Below are positions 23,074-35,577 of a DNA stretch of 64,000 nucleotides, one piece after another. This stretch comes from Taxillus chinensis (Eukaryota; Streptophyta; Magnoliopsida; Santalales; Loranthaceae): assembly GCA_023512835.1 (NCBI GenBank), contig CM042087.1:49751682-49815681 (forward strand), given 5' to 3'. Position numbers and translations under genes: made by a program. Below the pieces are notes generated by a model that had not been told where the DNA came from, searched no databases, and was given only the letters and a program-made list of their open reading frames with translations. Each line of letters begins with the position of its first letter. Position 1 is the stretch's first letter.

Positions 23074-26000
23074 TGTCACGCCCCCGGATTCTGAGCACTC
23101 ACAGAACCAGAAACGCGACTTCCCTGCACCCACTCCAGGGGTCGAGGGATTGGTGACTGTTTCAACCCTGTACAATACTACAACGGGGGTAGCAATGTAC
23201 TTACTAATAATCCAATGAAACATACAAGTCGTTGAGAAGTATATCTGCAAATAATATTACTAAAGTGCAACCAATCAAGTTATACAACTGTCACGGACCC
23301 TTGTCCGGAAATTAATAGAGAATAAATAAAGTCTATAGGAGAAATCCTACACGAAGATTTCCCGACCTGCTCTGCTGTGGCTCTAAAAGCTACTCCCTAC
23401 AACCTGTAGGAAGAGGAATAAAGTAGGGTGAGCATGTATGCTCAGTAGGTGATCCCTATCTCCATTATCCCTGTACATAAATTCTTAGATCTAAATGCTC
23501 AGTGTATGCTTGTGCTAGTGTAATCTTCTACTCTTCCACCGAGGGCCTATGTTAAGCACTCGAAATCAAACCTCCCATTTCATTTATTTACAACGAGCAA
23601 CGAACATATCACAATCATGTCACCAAACTATTGACGTTACAACCCAACCATCCATACCCTCACAACCGACCCCAAGGGATCATATATTTCTTTTCCCAAT
23701 AGCCGTATGTGGGACCTACGGTGTCCCTGTTGACAACCTGCCACATACAGGACCTGGGTCAACCAGCCACTTAGGGGACCTGTGACCTCTTGCCAGCCCT
23801 AGGTGGGACCTGCGGTTACCCAAACAACTTCCACAACCCAACTACCAATACACATATACCCAAACAATAAGCAAGCCATGTAAAAAAAAATGACATGTAC
23901 AATATATAAAGTATTTCAAGCATTTAAATCACCAAACAAAATTTAATGTCAAAGTTCCATATTTAGATCAGCAACAGTCTCAAGCCAAAATATTTATAAG
24001 TTCAACCCTATGAAACCTTTATTTTTAAAACTTATATCAATCCCTAACGAAATTTCCCGCGTTTTCAGCCCTATATAACTATTCGAACTCAAACATATAT
24101 ATACATATGTATATATATTCATATATCTATTTATATATATTTATATATAAGATATACCTAATTACATTTATATAACCAATTATAACCATATATACATTAC
24201 TTACCTAAATATATATATATATATACCTATTTATAATTATTTAGATATATATTATTATTATTTACCCTAATAGATATATATATATATATATATAAAAACA
24301 AGGGAGAGCCCCTCTGGCCTCATGGTGCGCACGCAGGCGCACCCTGGCAACGGCAGCGGCTCAGATGCCGCCGCCCCTCTTCACCAGCCCAGCGCGGCGA
24401 CGCACGGAACCGCCCGATCTCACGGAGACGCTCGGACTCACGGCGCATGGAAACTCCAACGCGCCCGACGTCGCGCTGCCTCCCTGTCTCCCCCGTGCGG
24501 ATCGCACTAACCCGGCCACGGCGACGTACAAAACCGCCGCCCGTGAAGCCGATGCTCACCCTTCCCTCTCCACGATGGTGCGACGGCAACACCTTGGGCC
24601 GACGCTTTCTCCTCCTTCCACGATGGCGTGCTGTGATGCTGACGCGAACGATTCAACCCACACCACGTCAAATCACGCACTGTACCCACACATTAAGTGA
24701 TACAAAACACCCTTCGTTTGAAGATCCTCACATCCTCACATCCTCCTCACCTTAGGATTGTTCATTAAGTGAGTACAGTGATACACATAATAAACACCAA
24801 CATAACTCATCACTAAGAAGATCCTCACATCCTCCTCACCTTAGGATTGTTCATCCTCAAATAACTCAAATGGTTTTTCTTCTCCTAAGTTTGCTCCTCC
24901 AAACCTTAGTGTTGCCATAACACACGTAGTATAGGGATTGTCTTGCTCCGCAAGACCTGCTCTCGCTTATCCAAAATCTGTGTCGGTATCACCACCATGG
25001 CATTATCATCGGTTAAGTTAATCTCACTGTAATCCAACACATGAAACAGATCAAGGTAATACCATCTTAATTGGATACATGAAAGATATTATGTACTCAC
25101 ACCAACTCTGGTGGTAAATCCAACAAATAAGCCACTATACCTACAATAGGCACAATCTAAAACTTCCTTACAAAATTAGGTAAACATTTAGACCCTCGAC
25201 TAAACCATTGATGCCCTCTATGTAGCGAGACTCGTAAGAATACATGATCCCCCACCTCAAATTGCAATAAGTGTCGCCTCTAGTTAGCATAGGACTAGGC
25301 TTGTAAATGAACCGAGCTGAGCTGAGTAGTAAGTTGTTTGAACATGTTCATCACTATCCGTTAACGAATCGAACCAAACATAAGTTTTACATATAATGTT
25401 AATGAACTGTTCACGAACATTACTATGTTGTTCATGAACTATTTACAAACGTTTATGGACAAGTATTTATGAACTTGTTTACGAACACAATTACAAAATC
25501 CTAAAAATCAGAAAAGAAAAAATCACATTGTAGACTTATCTCAAAAAGTATAATTAATTAATTGTTAGATTGTGTTATCCTTGTTTAATATACTTAAATA
25601 ATTACTATATGTAGTTCATGAAAATATTATAATAATAGTAATAATAAATAAATAAAATATATATTTTTTTAATATATATTTATTTAATAATAATATAAAA
25701 GTATATATTTATTAAACTCTATTTAATAAAAATATTTTTTTATTTAATAAAATAGATTTTATACATATTAATTGATTTATTAATTTTTTATTCACAAATA
25801 ATTTTAATGAACACGAACAATATTTACGAACTATTCGTGAATAGTTGTTCATGAACGTTCGTGAATATGTTTATGAATATAACAATAATGTACTCTCACC
25901 AAGCTTGCACGCACAACGAAAGTAGGGTTTAACCCTAGGTTCTCCCCTATTTATACCCATATACATACACTAATTAATTTATAATATTAGTCAAAGTTAT

Positions 26001-26129
26001 AATTATAATATCAATAGTTTGATTAATAATAATTATAATAGTTAATAATAATAATTCACCACAGTACATAATAATAATAGATACAATTAATATCTATAGT
26101 TTATATTAAAATATCTACGGGCCTTTACA
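23074..26129 (-). repeat. 3' LTR of the minus-strand gypsy element, carrying a filler copy
   Basis: It aligns with the 5' LTR (33554-35408) from TGTCACGCCC to CACCCTTCGT at about 24718, and again from TCTCACCAAGCTTGC near 25893 to GGGCCTTTACA at 26129. About 70 bp present in the other LTR (around 35110-35178) is replaced here by some 1.17 kb. GC-rich open frames in it (about 24320-24700) recur in both LTRs and are not genes. Confidence 0.85.
24719..25890 (-). repeat. Inverted filler copy of 19722-20833 inside the LTR
   Basis: 24769-25890 is the reverse complement of about 19722-20833. It includes the tail of the old gypsy pol and most of the hAT MITE, with very few differences by eye. It stops inside the MITE (AACAATAATG then LTR sequence), so it did not arrive by transposition. 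At the other edge a short piece (GATCCTCACATCCTCCTCAC, then CTTAGGATTGTTCAT) occurs twice, at about 24724-24765 and 24821-24855. Confidence 0.85.
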
Positions 26130-26145
26130 TCCTCCCCACCTTAGG
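26130..26145 (-). promoter_or_regulatory. Polypurine tract of the minus-strand gypsy element
   Basis: On the minus strand CCTAAGGTGGGGAGGA is followed at once by TGTAAAGGCCC, the 3' LTR start. A second purine tract of the same form (CTGAGGTGGGGAGGATG) lies at 26378-26394, just after the pol stop. Confidence 0.75.
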
Positions 26146-26390
26146 ACTTTTCGTCCCCGAAAAGACAAGTCATCCACTATGAGGTAAAGCACTACCCCCA
26201 GCTAACAAAAGTATGCATAACTTAGCTCTAATTAACATGATAGACAAAATAACACCCATGAACGAGGTAACCAACAGCACATCAAATCATACGCGACCAA
26301 GAATATTAACAACCATAAGCACAAACAAAAACAACAAAATTATCTATATCTACCTCAACGCATAGTAAAGATCTTGACATCCTCCCCACC

Positions 26391-29300
26391 TCAGGACTGT
26401 TCGTCCTCGAACAGCTCGGGGTGAAGAACACGCATCTGACTCTCCCGCTCCCAGGTCTGCTCCTCCATATTACGGTGGCGCCACAAAACTCGGACTAACG
26501 GAATCGTCTTGCCTCGCAAGACCTGCTCCCGCCGGTCTAAAATCTGAACTGGTGCCTCTACAATAGAACCATCATTAGCTAGCTCTAACTCACGCCAATC
26601 AAGCACATGGGTAGGATCCGAGTAGTATTTCCGTAACTGGGAGACATGGAAAACGTCATGAACACGAGCTAGCTCGGGTGGTAACTCTAATCGATAGGCC
26701 ACTGGTCCCACAACAGCAGTGATAGGAAAAGGACCTACAAATCAAGGGGAGAGTTTGGAACCTCGCCCAAACCGCTTGTGTCCCCGTCGTGGCGAGACTC
26801 GCAAGAAGACGCGATCCCCTACGACGAACTGAAGCGGTCGTCGCCGTCTGTCAGCATATGATTTCTGTCGACTCTGGGCCGTCAACATCCGTTGCCGGAT
26901 CACCTGAACCAAGTCTGTAGTCTCCTGAACCATATCAGGACGCAAAACAACTGCCTCCCCTGCCTGGGCCCAACACAGAGGGGAGCGACACGGTCGCCCA
27001 TACAATGCCTCATATGGCGCCATCCCTATTGTAGCCTGATAGCTGTTGTTGTAGGAGAACTCCACCAAGGGAAGGTGAGCCTCCCAACAACCTCCAAAAT
27101 CCAACACACAAGCATGGAGCATATCCTCGAGAATCTGAATAGTGCATTCGGACTGGCCATCTGTCGGTGGGTGGTAAGCTGTACTCAAATTCACTCGGGT
27201 GCCCAAAGCACGCTGTAGTTGCTGCCAGAACTGCGAAGTGAACCGAGCATCCCTATCAGAAACGATCGACAATGGCACACCATGCAATCGTACCACCACG
27301 TCGACATATCGTTGTCCCAAGGTCCGGACTGGATCGGTCTAACGAATCGGAATAAAGTGGGCAGATTTCATCAAACGGTCCACAACAACCCAAATAGCAT
27401 CATGGCCTCTAGAACAAGGAAGCCCTGTGACAAAATCCATAGTCACATGATCCCACTTCCACTCCGGCACAGGTAATGACTGCAACTCACCGGCAGACCG
27501 CAAATGCTCGACCTTGACCTGCTGGCATGTCAAACACCGTCGAACAAACTCCGTTATAGCCTTCTTAAGGCCCAATGTCACGCCCTAATTTCCTTCCACT
27601 TGGAAATGAGTAGTGACTGCCCATGCCCGCACCCGAAGGGACAAGGGGTTGGTGCAAGCACCTTAAAAGGACTTCCGGCACGGTGCTGTCCCAAACCTGC
27701 ACAACCAGGCTAACATGCCAAGGGGCATGCTCCTGCTCCCAAACCATGCACACAAACACAAATTGAATAACAACATCTCATTTTATTTCATTTCAAAGAC
27801 TAAATGTTTATTACAACCCAGTCGGAGAAAAACCCCTATGATGCCAGGTGTACTGTTACAAATAAAACCAAACCAAATTCCAAAATATAAAACCACGAGT
27901 ACAACAAAGGAGATAACATAAAACTCCCAGCCTCAGGGGCCTAGCTCCTCAGCCTTCACCTACCGCCTACTAAACCCTGCAAAAGAACAGTTTATAGGAG
28001 GGGTGAGCAAACCATAGCTCAGTAGGGATCCAGTCTCCCCAGACCCGTCCCGCTCTACAACATGCATGATATGTGTATGCTTGTGCTCATGTCGTGCCTA
28101 AGGCTAAAGCAGCAAACATCACCCAGTAAACATTATTTACCTGAGCCCGCACTGGAGGGCAGAGGACACCCCGCCACCACGACGACATGACATACCACAT
28201 CCAGGCGAATGTTGCATGGACACCAATGCAACATTTTCCACTCGAGTCAGATATGGTCAACCACCTCCTCGGGCGCCATACCTACCCTCAGGAATGGGTG
28301 TAGACTTAGCCCACCATCGTGAGTGCTACACCGAGACTCAGGACCACGTCCTGGCCAAATCTCAAAGGGGTCCAGCTATTGTGCCTGGCCCATATCTCAG
28401 CTCAGTCTCAAACAGACCAACAGAACAGTATAGCATTACATCTCAATATGTAAACTCAGCATAGCATTTACACTTGATTTCAGAGGGACCAACATGGTCA
28501 GATACAAGCCACACACTTCAGCCTCATAGGCTTAAAATCAAATACAAGTCAAACACAGTACACACCAGTCACGCAGGTATATCATCAGACACCCATATAC
28601 AAGGTCTCATAGGCATTATATTGAATACATGGCATGCAGGCCTCACAGACATTTTATCAAATACATAGTGTGCAGGCCTCACAGACATTTCATCAAACAC
28701 ATGGTGGGCATAAATAAACCCAGAAAATCCTCAGGCCAAATTCAACATCAGAATCAACAGACCATGCCACTGAAGGCCAACATCCATATAGGAGATCACA
28801 CCTATATGGATTTACATATATATATATATAGGTGAATATCCTAGAACAGAGGAGAGTTAGGAAGAACATGAATCCCTACCTCAGGCTCTTGTCCTATCCT
28901 CTACGCTAGACACCTTCCAACGGCGCGAACCACCACGGCAACTGCCCGGAGATCCTCTCTCTCTCTCTCTCTCTATGGCAGCAGCTGTAGCAAAGAAGAA
29001 CACAAGAACCCTAAACTCAAACTCAAGCCCTCATTATATAGACACTACCCACATCAAAACGACGTAGTTTTGATGTAGAAAATCCCAGGATCAAAACGAC
29101 GTAGTTTTGATCACACAGGTTAGCACCTTTCCGCATCCATATAGGCCAAAATACTCAGAATTTCAACATGGTCCTTTGGAGAAAGATCATTAGAATGTCA
29201 AAACCAAGGGGACCATGCAAAAATATGGCTGCACGCCAATTTGAACGTGAATTCCCCAATTCACGTGCAACTCCATATGCACCCCAAATGCGCTCAAACT

Positions 29301-30402
29301 TCACCCTTAGCCTCCTTGCATCATGTAGAAGACAACCACACTTGCACGTGAAATGGGTCCATTTCACGTGCACCTCACATACACGTCCGTTTGGCCTGAA
29401 ACTTCTGTGGTAGATAGAGGACATCATTCTAAGCATCTTTCCTTTTGCACGTGAATTCATTTGAGCCCATTCACTAGGTCAAAATCTAGAAAAAACTCTA
29501 CTCAGAAGGCAAAACTGTGACTAACTCAAGGTATGGGTCCTTACACCCAACCACCAGAACTGTTGCCGTACCGCATGGTACATCTTCGTTCCTCCAGGGT
29601 GAACAGCCAAACGAGAATGATGGAATTCCCGTAGAACTGTCCCCCGAAGAGAATATGGAACTATCAATCGACCTTGATAGCGCAACACATGATTAGAATC
29701 CTCTGTCCAATCAGCAGAACGTATGGTAGTCTAAATCTGATCACGAAGGACTTCACACTCAACATCCCCCAACTGACCTTCAATAACCTGACGCCGCAAC
29801 TCAGGCACCGCGATAACCGCGCTCAGCATGCCCTGCTCTACTCCCTGCACTGGCTGCAACCTCAGTGCAGCCAGTTGCCCCATCATCTCCCATTCCTTGA
29901 CAACACAGAGAGCCACTGTTGCCTGGCTCTTCCGGCTCAAGGCATCAGCTACTACATTCCCCTTCCCAGGTGTATACTGAAGATCAAACTGGAACTGCTG
30001 CATATACTCCACCCAACGCCTCTGTCGGAGATTCAAATCCCGCTGAGAAAAGATGTACTGCAAACTCTTATGGTCAGTATATACCACAAACTTCTCCCCA
30101 AGGAAATAGTGCTGCCAGCTCTTTAATGCAAAGATCACTGCAGCTAGCTCTAAATTGTGCGTAGGGTAGTTCTTCTCATGGGTCCTCAACTGACGGGAAC
30201 CATAAGCAATTACCCGTCCTTCCTGCATGAGCACACAACCCAATCCAACATTTGAAGCATCACAATAGACCTCATAGGGTACACCCTCCTGTGGTAGGAC
30301 TAGGATAGGTGCTGAAGTCAATCTGGCCTTTAGCTGACTGAAAGCCTCCTCACAAGCATCCGACCAGTCAAACCATACTCCTTTTCGGGTCAAGCCAGTC
30401 AT
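26391..30402 (-). pseudogene. RNase H, integrase and chromodomain-like C-terminus of gypsy pol
   Basis: From 30402 downward the frame shows RNase H ([40 protein letters not shown]). It then shows the integrase zinc-binding region (HHSRLAVHPGG ... CLTCQQVK), the catalytic core (TMDFVTGLP, SIVSDRDARFTSQFW, HPPTDGQSE, EFSYNNSYQ), a GDRVFLRVSP linker, and a chromodomain-like end ([25 protein letters not shown], stop at 26391). The frame is broken only by three stops, at 29731-29733 (TAG), 27339-27341 (TAG) and 26742-26744 (TGA), plus the solo LTR at 27576-29545. Each stop sits where Q or R is expected. C-terminal form places it near the Tekay/Del chromoviruses. Confidence 0.85.
27576..29545 (-). 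mobile_element. Solo LTR (same family as the 40.9-50.1 kb element) inside integrase
   Basis: On the minus strand it runs TGTAAGGACCC to GGGCGTGACA, 1970 bp. It is flanked by a perfect CCCAA duplication at 27571-27575 and 29546-29550. Removing it and one CCCAA restores the integrase reading FWWLG-LKKAITE across the join. It aligns along its length with both LTRs of the plus-strand element. Promoter elements are visible: a TATATAA box at 29034-29040 and two copies of a near-palindrome at 29053-29074 and 29090-29111. A (CT)n tract lies at about 28952-28973. Confidence 0.92.
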
Positions 30403-31750
30403 CGGTGCAACTAATCAGGAGAAGTCCTTCACAAACCTCCTGTAATAACCGGCCAACCCCAGAAAACTCCGGATCTCAAAGACATTCGTTGGGCGCTTCC
30501 ATGACATCACTGCCTCGATCTTGCCAGGATCCATTGTGATACCCTCCGATGATACCACGTGCCTAAGAATTTCACCCGCTATAGCCAAAAGTCACATTTC
30601 GTGAACTTTGCATACAACCTATGGTCTCTCAACATCTGCAACACCACCTTAAATGCTCCTCATGCTCGTTCTCTGTCCCGGGAATAAATCAGGATATCAT
30701 AATAAAGACCACCAAAACCGATCAAGATAAGGTGTAAAGATTCGATTCATCAACCCCATGAACACCAGTGGGGCATTTGTGAGCCCAAAGGGCATCACTA
30801 CCCACTCATATGGCCATATCGCACCATGAAGGCTGTCTTGGAATGTCCGACTCCCGCACCCATAGTTGGTGGTATCCAGACCTCAAATCTTCTTGGAAAA
30901 CCAGCAGCACCCCCGATTTGGTCAAACAAATCATCAATCCTCGGTAGGAGGTATACGTTCTTCATTTCACTGGTTAACCGTCGGTAGTCAATACACAACC
31001 GAAGAGAATCATCCGCCTTTTGGGTGAATAACAGGAGCACTCCAAGGCGTAACTACTCCGTCTAATAAAACCACGCGCCAAAGATCGTCAATACGCCTAT
31101 TGAGCTCTATGAGTTCAGCGGTGCCATCCTATAAGCCGCCAATCGATGGGTGTTGTCCCGGGTAGCAACTCTATCGAGAAGTCCACCTCTCTCTAGGGTG
31201 GTAATTCGGCCAAGTCCTCGGGGAAACACGTTAGGAAACCGATCCACCACCTTTGGTAACGCCACTATACTCTCTTCTTGAGGGTCAACTAGAGTCGATC
31301 GGCTGGGCCCTGATGGGTTACATCACCCCATCCTTGCCTCAAAGGCCCCAACTTGCATGCATCACCGGACCGTTCACCCACAAAGTACCCGAATGCCCCT
31401 CAGGTGTGAGGAAGGTCACTCGCCGCCTATAACACTCGATTATGGCCTCCCTATTGCGTCAACCAGTCCATTCCCAATATCACATCAAAAGCATCAAGTG
31501 CATCACAAATAGGTTACACCGGAAGTCGACACCTGCGAGTAACCTCGCATTCCGAAACGGACCACTGTCAATCACCACCGGGCCCCCTACGGTTGTATCA
31601 ACCACAAGGGGCTGATTAACGGTGGTACAATCTACTCTAGTCCCTGCGGTGGAGTGCGCAATGAACGAGTGTGTAGCATCGTATCAATCAAAACAATACA
31701 AATAAGTGCGTGAAACCAAAATTGTACCTCACCCGCAAATGGCCCCGACT
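30403..31750 (-). pseudogene. Reverse transcriptase and protease region of gypsy pol, degraded
   Basis: Minus-strand frames show an RT motif [10 protein letters not shown] (ORF 30798-31040) and, near 30690, a YIDD-type box (VFI...YDILIYSRD) broken by loss of one base. Further upstream the frames shift every few dozen bases, so the protease is only inferred from position between the RT and the gag zinc knuckle. Confidence 0.6.
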
Positions 31751-31852
31751 CGCCTCGCCAATGGTGGAGCACCTGTCTGTCGGTGATAACATAGTTCCTC
31801 CCCTTCGAACACTACCACCGGCTTAACTCGCAATGAGCTCGATCATTCCGTC

Positions 31853-33060
31853 CTACGAGCCTGGGCCTCCGTCGAGGTTGCTTTGTGTATGAGTTATCCC
31901 TGTCTTGTCCGTCCCATGGAGGTCTCGATATGGAGCCCCGCTCCTCCGACCCCGGTCACGAGGCCGATGTGGCACTATAACACTAGCCGAGTGGCAGAAA
32001 GACACTCTCCTATCTTGTGTCCCGGTCCCCCACATCGAAAACACTTGAGTGGGTTGCCACTTTTCCGCCTACACCGCCTCCTGTGCCCCCGAAGTCCACA
32101 AGATCGACATGTCCCCAAAAACCGTGAGGTGGAACGCTTCTTTGAGTTCCTTGAATGTGGAAATTTGGGCACCGGCCTCTTGTCCCCCGTCCCTCGATGT
32201 TGCTCTCTTGGCCTCTTCCGGCTAGGCCCCGATGAGCTCCCCGGTTTTACGAGTCTTGATTTGGTTTAAGTCCCGCTCTCCAATAAGTGCTTTGTTGACC
32301 GCGTCAGACAGCGTGGTTAACTCCATCATGTTCAATCCCCTCCGAGTGATGGTCTCAGCCCATCTATGAAATCCCGGGTCTTATAGCCTCGACCCTCCAT
32401 GACTGGGGCAAATCTCCTAGCTTAGTGAAAGGATGACATATTCTCGTCACCAGTTTTCGGTCCCTCGCTCCAAAGTGTGTACTCTCGTTACCTCGTCTTT
32501 TGCACGGAGCGAGGGAAATGCTCTATGTAGAAGAGCTCCACGAAGTCCTCCCATGCCATCGGGCTCTCGTGAACATGCTTCGCGGCGTCCCACCACTGCG
32601 AGCCCCACTTACAAGGAAATGTGTGGCTAAGCGGACCTTAACCTCTTTGGGCACCTGGATCAGCTAAAAGATGTCTTCTCGTCCACTTGACCCATTCCTC
32701 GGCCTCATCGGTTCTCGTATTCACCTCAAACTTCGTCGGTTTACGCGGCGGAACCGACTCACCTGGTCGATCGGTACCGCGAGCGAAACCGCCGTGACTG
32801 TGGCTGGCTCTCCTCTAGAACCTCCCTGTGTTGTTCTCCGAGGGCTCGTTGTTGCTACTTTAGTTCCCTCCTTGCATCACTTCTCTAGCCACCTCCCTCA
32901 TGGTACCCGTATGGCACCTTGGATTTGGCTCGGTGTTTGAGCCCCAATCTCGAGCGGCAATCTCGAACCCAAGGCGTGCATGGAGAACTCGCTCTCCTTG
33001 TGATTCGGGCCGAATGGATGGCTCCTCTCTTGAACCTTGAGCCCTAGTCTTGGGTGCCAT
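31853..33060 (-). pseudogene. gypsy gag with zinc knuckle, degraded
   Basis: The gag start MAPKTRAQGS is at 33058-33060 (minus). A CX2CX4HX4C zinc knuckle (CFRCGGPGHKIGEC) is encoded at 32002-32043, with another Cys-rich CRSCGLRGH segment just before it. Frameshifts separate these parts. The 5' untranslated leader fills 33061-33539. Confidence 0.65.
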
Positions 33061-33539
33061 TACGCACCAACACATATCAACAATATCTATTAACTATCGC
33101 ACTAGATAAACAACCAAATTAATTGAGCCAATAAGCGGAAACCAAGTCCACCACACCATTAATGAGGTTTCTAAGCCCCTTATTCTACTCATCGATTATT
33201 TTGTTAGTCACTTAAACCTCCTAAGCTTAAACTAGCATAATAACATTTTCAATTAAGCACATTTAATCACCAAAGAAAAATAAACCACAGATAGCCAAAA
33301 GTATAATCAATACAAGCACATCATTTAAAACAAGATTAGCGAGATGATTTCTAGTGCCTAGATATGCACTGATCCACGCAAGATGTATGCACTCAACCCA
33401 AATGTTTCCTAGGATGATCGATGAACCTCGGTCGACCCGACACGTATAGGATTTGCGTTGATCGGGCGCCCTCCTTATAGTCTTCCAAGCTACTAAGTGT
33501 CTATCAACCACCCTCACCAACCTAGGTCCACTAAGCCAT

Positions 33540-33550
33540 GCTCGATACCA
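33540..33550 (-). promoter_or_regulatory. Primer-binding site, initiator Met-tRNA type
   Basis: On the minus strand TGGTATCGAGC lies three bases after the 5' LTR end (GTGACA-AGT). TGGTATC is the common plant gypsy match to the initiator Met tRNA 3' end. Confidence 0.75.
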
Positions 33551-33553
33551 ACT

Positions 33554-35408
33554 TGTCACGCCCCGGATTACGAGCACTCGCGGAGACCGAAGAACGCGAC
33601 TTCCTGCGCCCACTCCGGGGGTCGAGGGATTGGTGGCTATTTCAACCCGTACAATACTACAACAGGGGTAGCATTGTACTTACTAATAATCCAATGAAAC
33701 ATACAAGTCGTTGAGAAGTATATCTGCAAATAATATTACTAAAGTGCAACCAATCAAGTTGTAGAGGCTGTCACGGACCCTTGTCTAGAAATTAATAGAG
33801 AATAAATAAAGTCTATAGGAGAAATCCTACACGAAGATTTCCCGACCCGCTCTTGTGGCTCCAAAAGCTACTCCCTACAACCTTTGTCTAAAGAGAAATA
33901 AAGTAGGGTGAGCATGTATGCTCGTAGGTGATCCCTATCTCCATTATCCCGTACATAAATTCTTAGATCTAAATGCTCGAGTGTATGCTTGTGCCGGTGT
34001 AGTGTTCTACTCTTCCACTTTGAGGGCCTATATTAAGCACTCGAAATCAAACCTCCCATTTCATTTATTTAAAACGAGCAACGAACATATCACAATCATG
34101 TCACCAAACTATTGACGTTACAACCCAACCATCCATACCCTCAGATTGACCCCAAGGGATCATATATTTCTTTTCCCAATAGCCGTATGTGGAACCCACG
34201 GTGTCCCTGTGACAACCTCCACATACGGGACCGCGGGTCAACCAGCCCACTTAGGGAACTTGTGGCCTCTTGCCAGCCCCTGGGTGGGACTGCGGTTACC
34301 CAAACAACTTCCACAACCCAACTACCAATACACATATACCCAAACAACAAGCAAGCCATGTAAAAAAAATTAACATGTACAATATATAAAGTATTTCAAG
34401 CATTTAAATCACCAAACAAAATTTAATGTCATAGTTCCATATTTAGATCAGCAACAGTCTCAAGCCAAAATATTTATAAGTTCAACCCTACGAAACCTTT
34501 ATTTTTAAAACTTATATCAATCCCTAACAAAATTTCCCGTGTTTTCAGCCCTATATAACTATTCGAACTCAAACATATATATACATATATGTGTGTGTAT
34601 ATATATATATATATATACCTATTTATAATTATTTAGATATATATTATTATTATTTACCCTAATAGATATATATATAAAAAACAAGGGAGCGCCCCTCTGG
34701 CCTCATGGTGCGCACGCAGGCGCACCCTGGCAACGGCGGCGGCTCAGATGCCGCCGCCCCTCTTCACCCTGGCCAGTATGCGACGGCGGAAGCGCCCCGA
34801 TCTCACGGAGACGCTCGGACTCACGGCGCACGGAAACTCCAACGCGCGCAATGTCGCGCTGCCTCCCTGTCTCCCCCGTGCGGATCGCACCAACCTGGCC
34901 ACGGCGACGCACAAAACCACTGCCTGTGAAGCCGATGCTCACCCTTCCCTCTCCACGACAGCGCGACGGTGCGACGGCAACACCTTGGGCCGACGCTTTC
35001 TCCTCCTTCCACGACGTCGTGCTGTGATGCCGACGCGAACGATTCAACCCACACCACGTCAAAGCACGCACTGTACCCACACATTAAGTGATACAAAACA
35101 CCCTTCGTGCAATAGGGTAGACAAGGAGCCAGAAACACCTACTTGGATTTGCTTCAAGACCTTCTGCGTCTCTCTCACCAAGCTTGCACGTACAACGAAA
35201 GTAGGGTTTAACCCTAGGTTCTCCCCTATTTATACCCATATACATACACTAATTAATTTATAATATTAGTCAAAGTAATAATTATAATATCAATAGTTCA
35301 ATTAATAATAATTATAATAGTTAATAATAATAATTCACCACAGTACATAATAATAATAGATACAATTAATATCTATAGTTTATATTAAAATATCTACGGG
35401 CCTTTACA
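33554..35408 (-). repeat. 5' LTR of the minus-strand gypsy element
   Basis: 1855 bp, ends TGT...ACA on the minus strand. It matches the 3' LTR outside the filler region. Differences concentrate in its first 700 + strand bases (33554-34300) and often fall at CAG/CTG sites; beyond about 34340 the two copies are nearly the same. Confidence 0.88.
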
Positions 35409-35413
35409 CTTAC

Positions 35414-35577
35414 ACAAACTAGTCGGGAACTGGAGCCGTTTTCTTGATGAGCCCAGTGGCAGGGCGAAACCAGTCTACGTGCGCTTCAACCCTCAAAGGC
35501 TAAACTTAGCAGACCGTGGATAGAGAAGCTAAGTGCCGCAATGGGTTGAGAGGCGCAGGAAACCTGACCCCGTGACA
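35414..35577 (+). mobile_element. Right half of the split 414-bp unit
   Basis: It continues the unit at 22824-23073 directly after the CTTAC duplication and ends CCCCGTGACA. The joined frame continues here through NWSRFLDEPSGRAKP and stops at 35521-35523. I do not recognise the product. Confidence 0.5.

Larger units (their letters stand above)
23074..35408 (-). mobile_element. Full-length Ty3/gypsy chromovirus (Tekay/Del-like), minus strand
   Basis: Identical 5-bp duplications CTTAC flank it at 23069-23073 and 35409-35413. The 5' LTR is 33554-35408 (1855 bp) and the 3' LTR is 23074-26129, enlarged by a patch. The PBS is at 33540-33550 and the polypurine tract at 26130-26145. The order on the minus strand is gag, protease, RT, RNase H, integrase, chromodomain-like tail, the gypsy order. 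A solo LTR sits in the integrase. The RNase H to C-terminal part is nearly intact while gag and RT are heavily shifted. Confidence 0.9.

Noticed and set aside
24320..24755. Several open frames in GC-rich DNA, repeated at 34703-35263
   Set aside because: They lie in both LTRs of the same gypsy element, overlap on both strands and show no domain.
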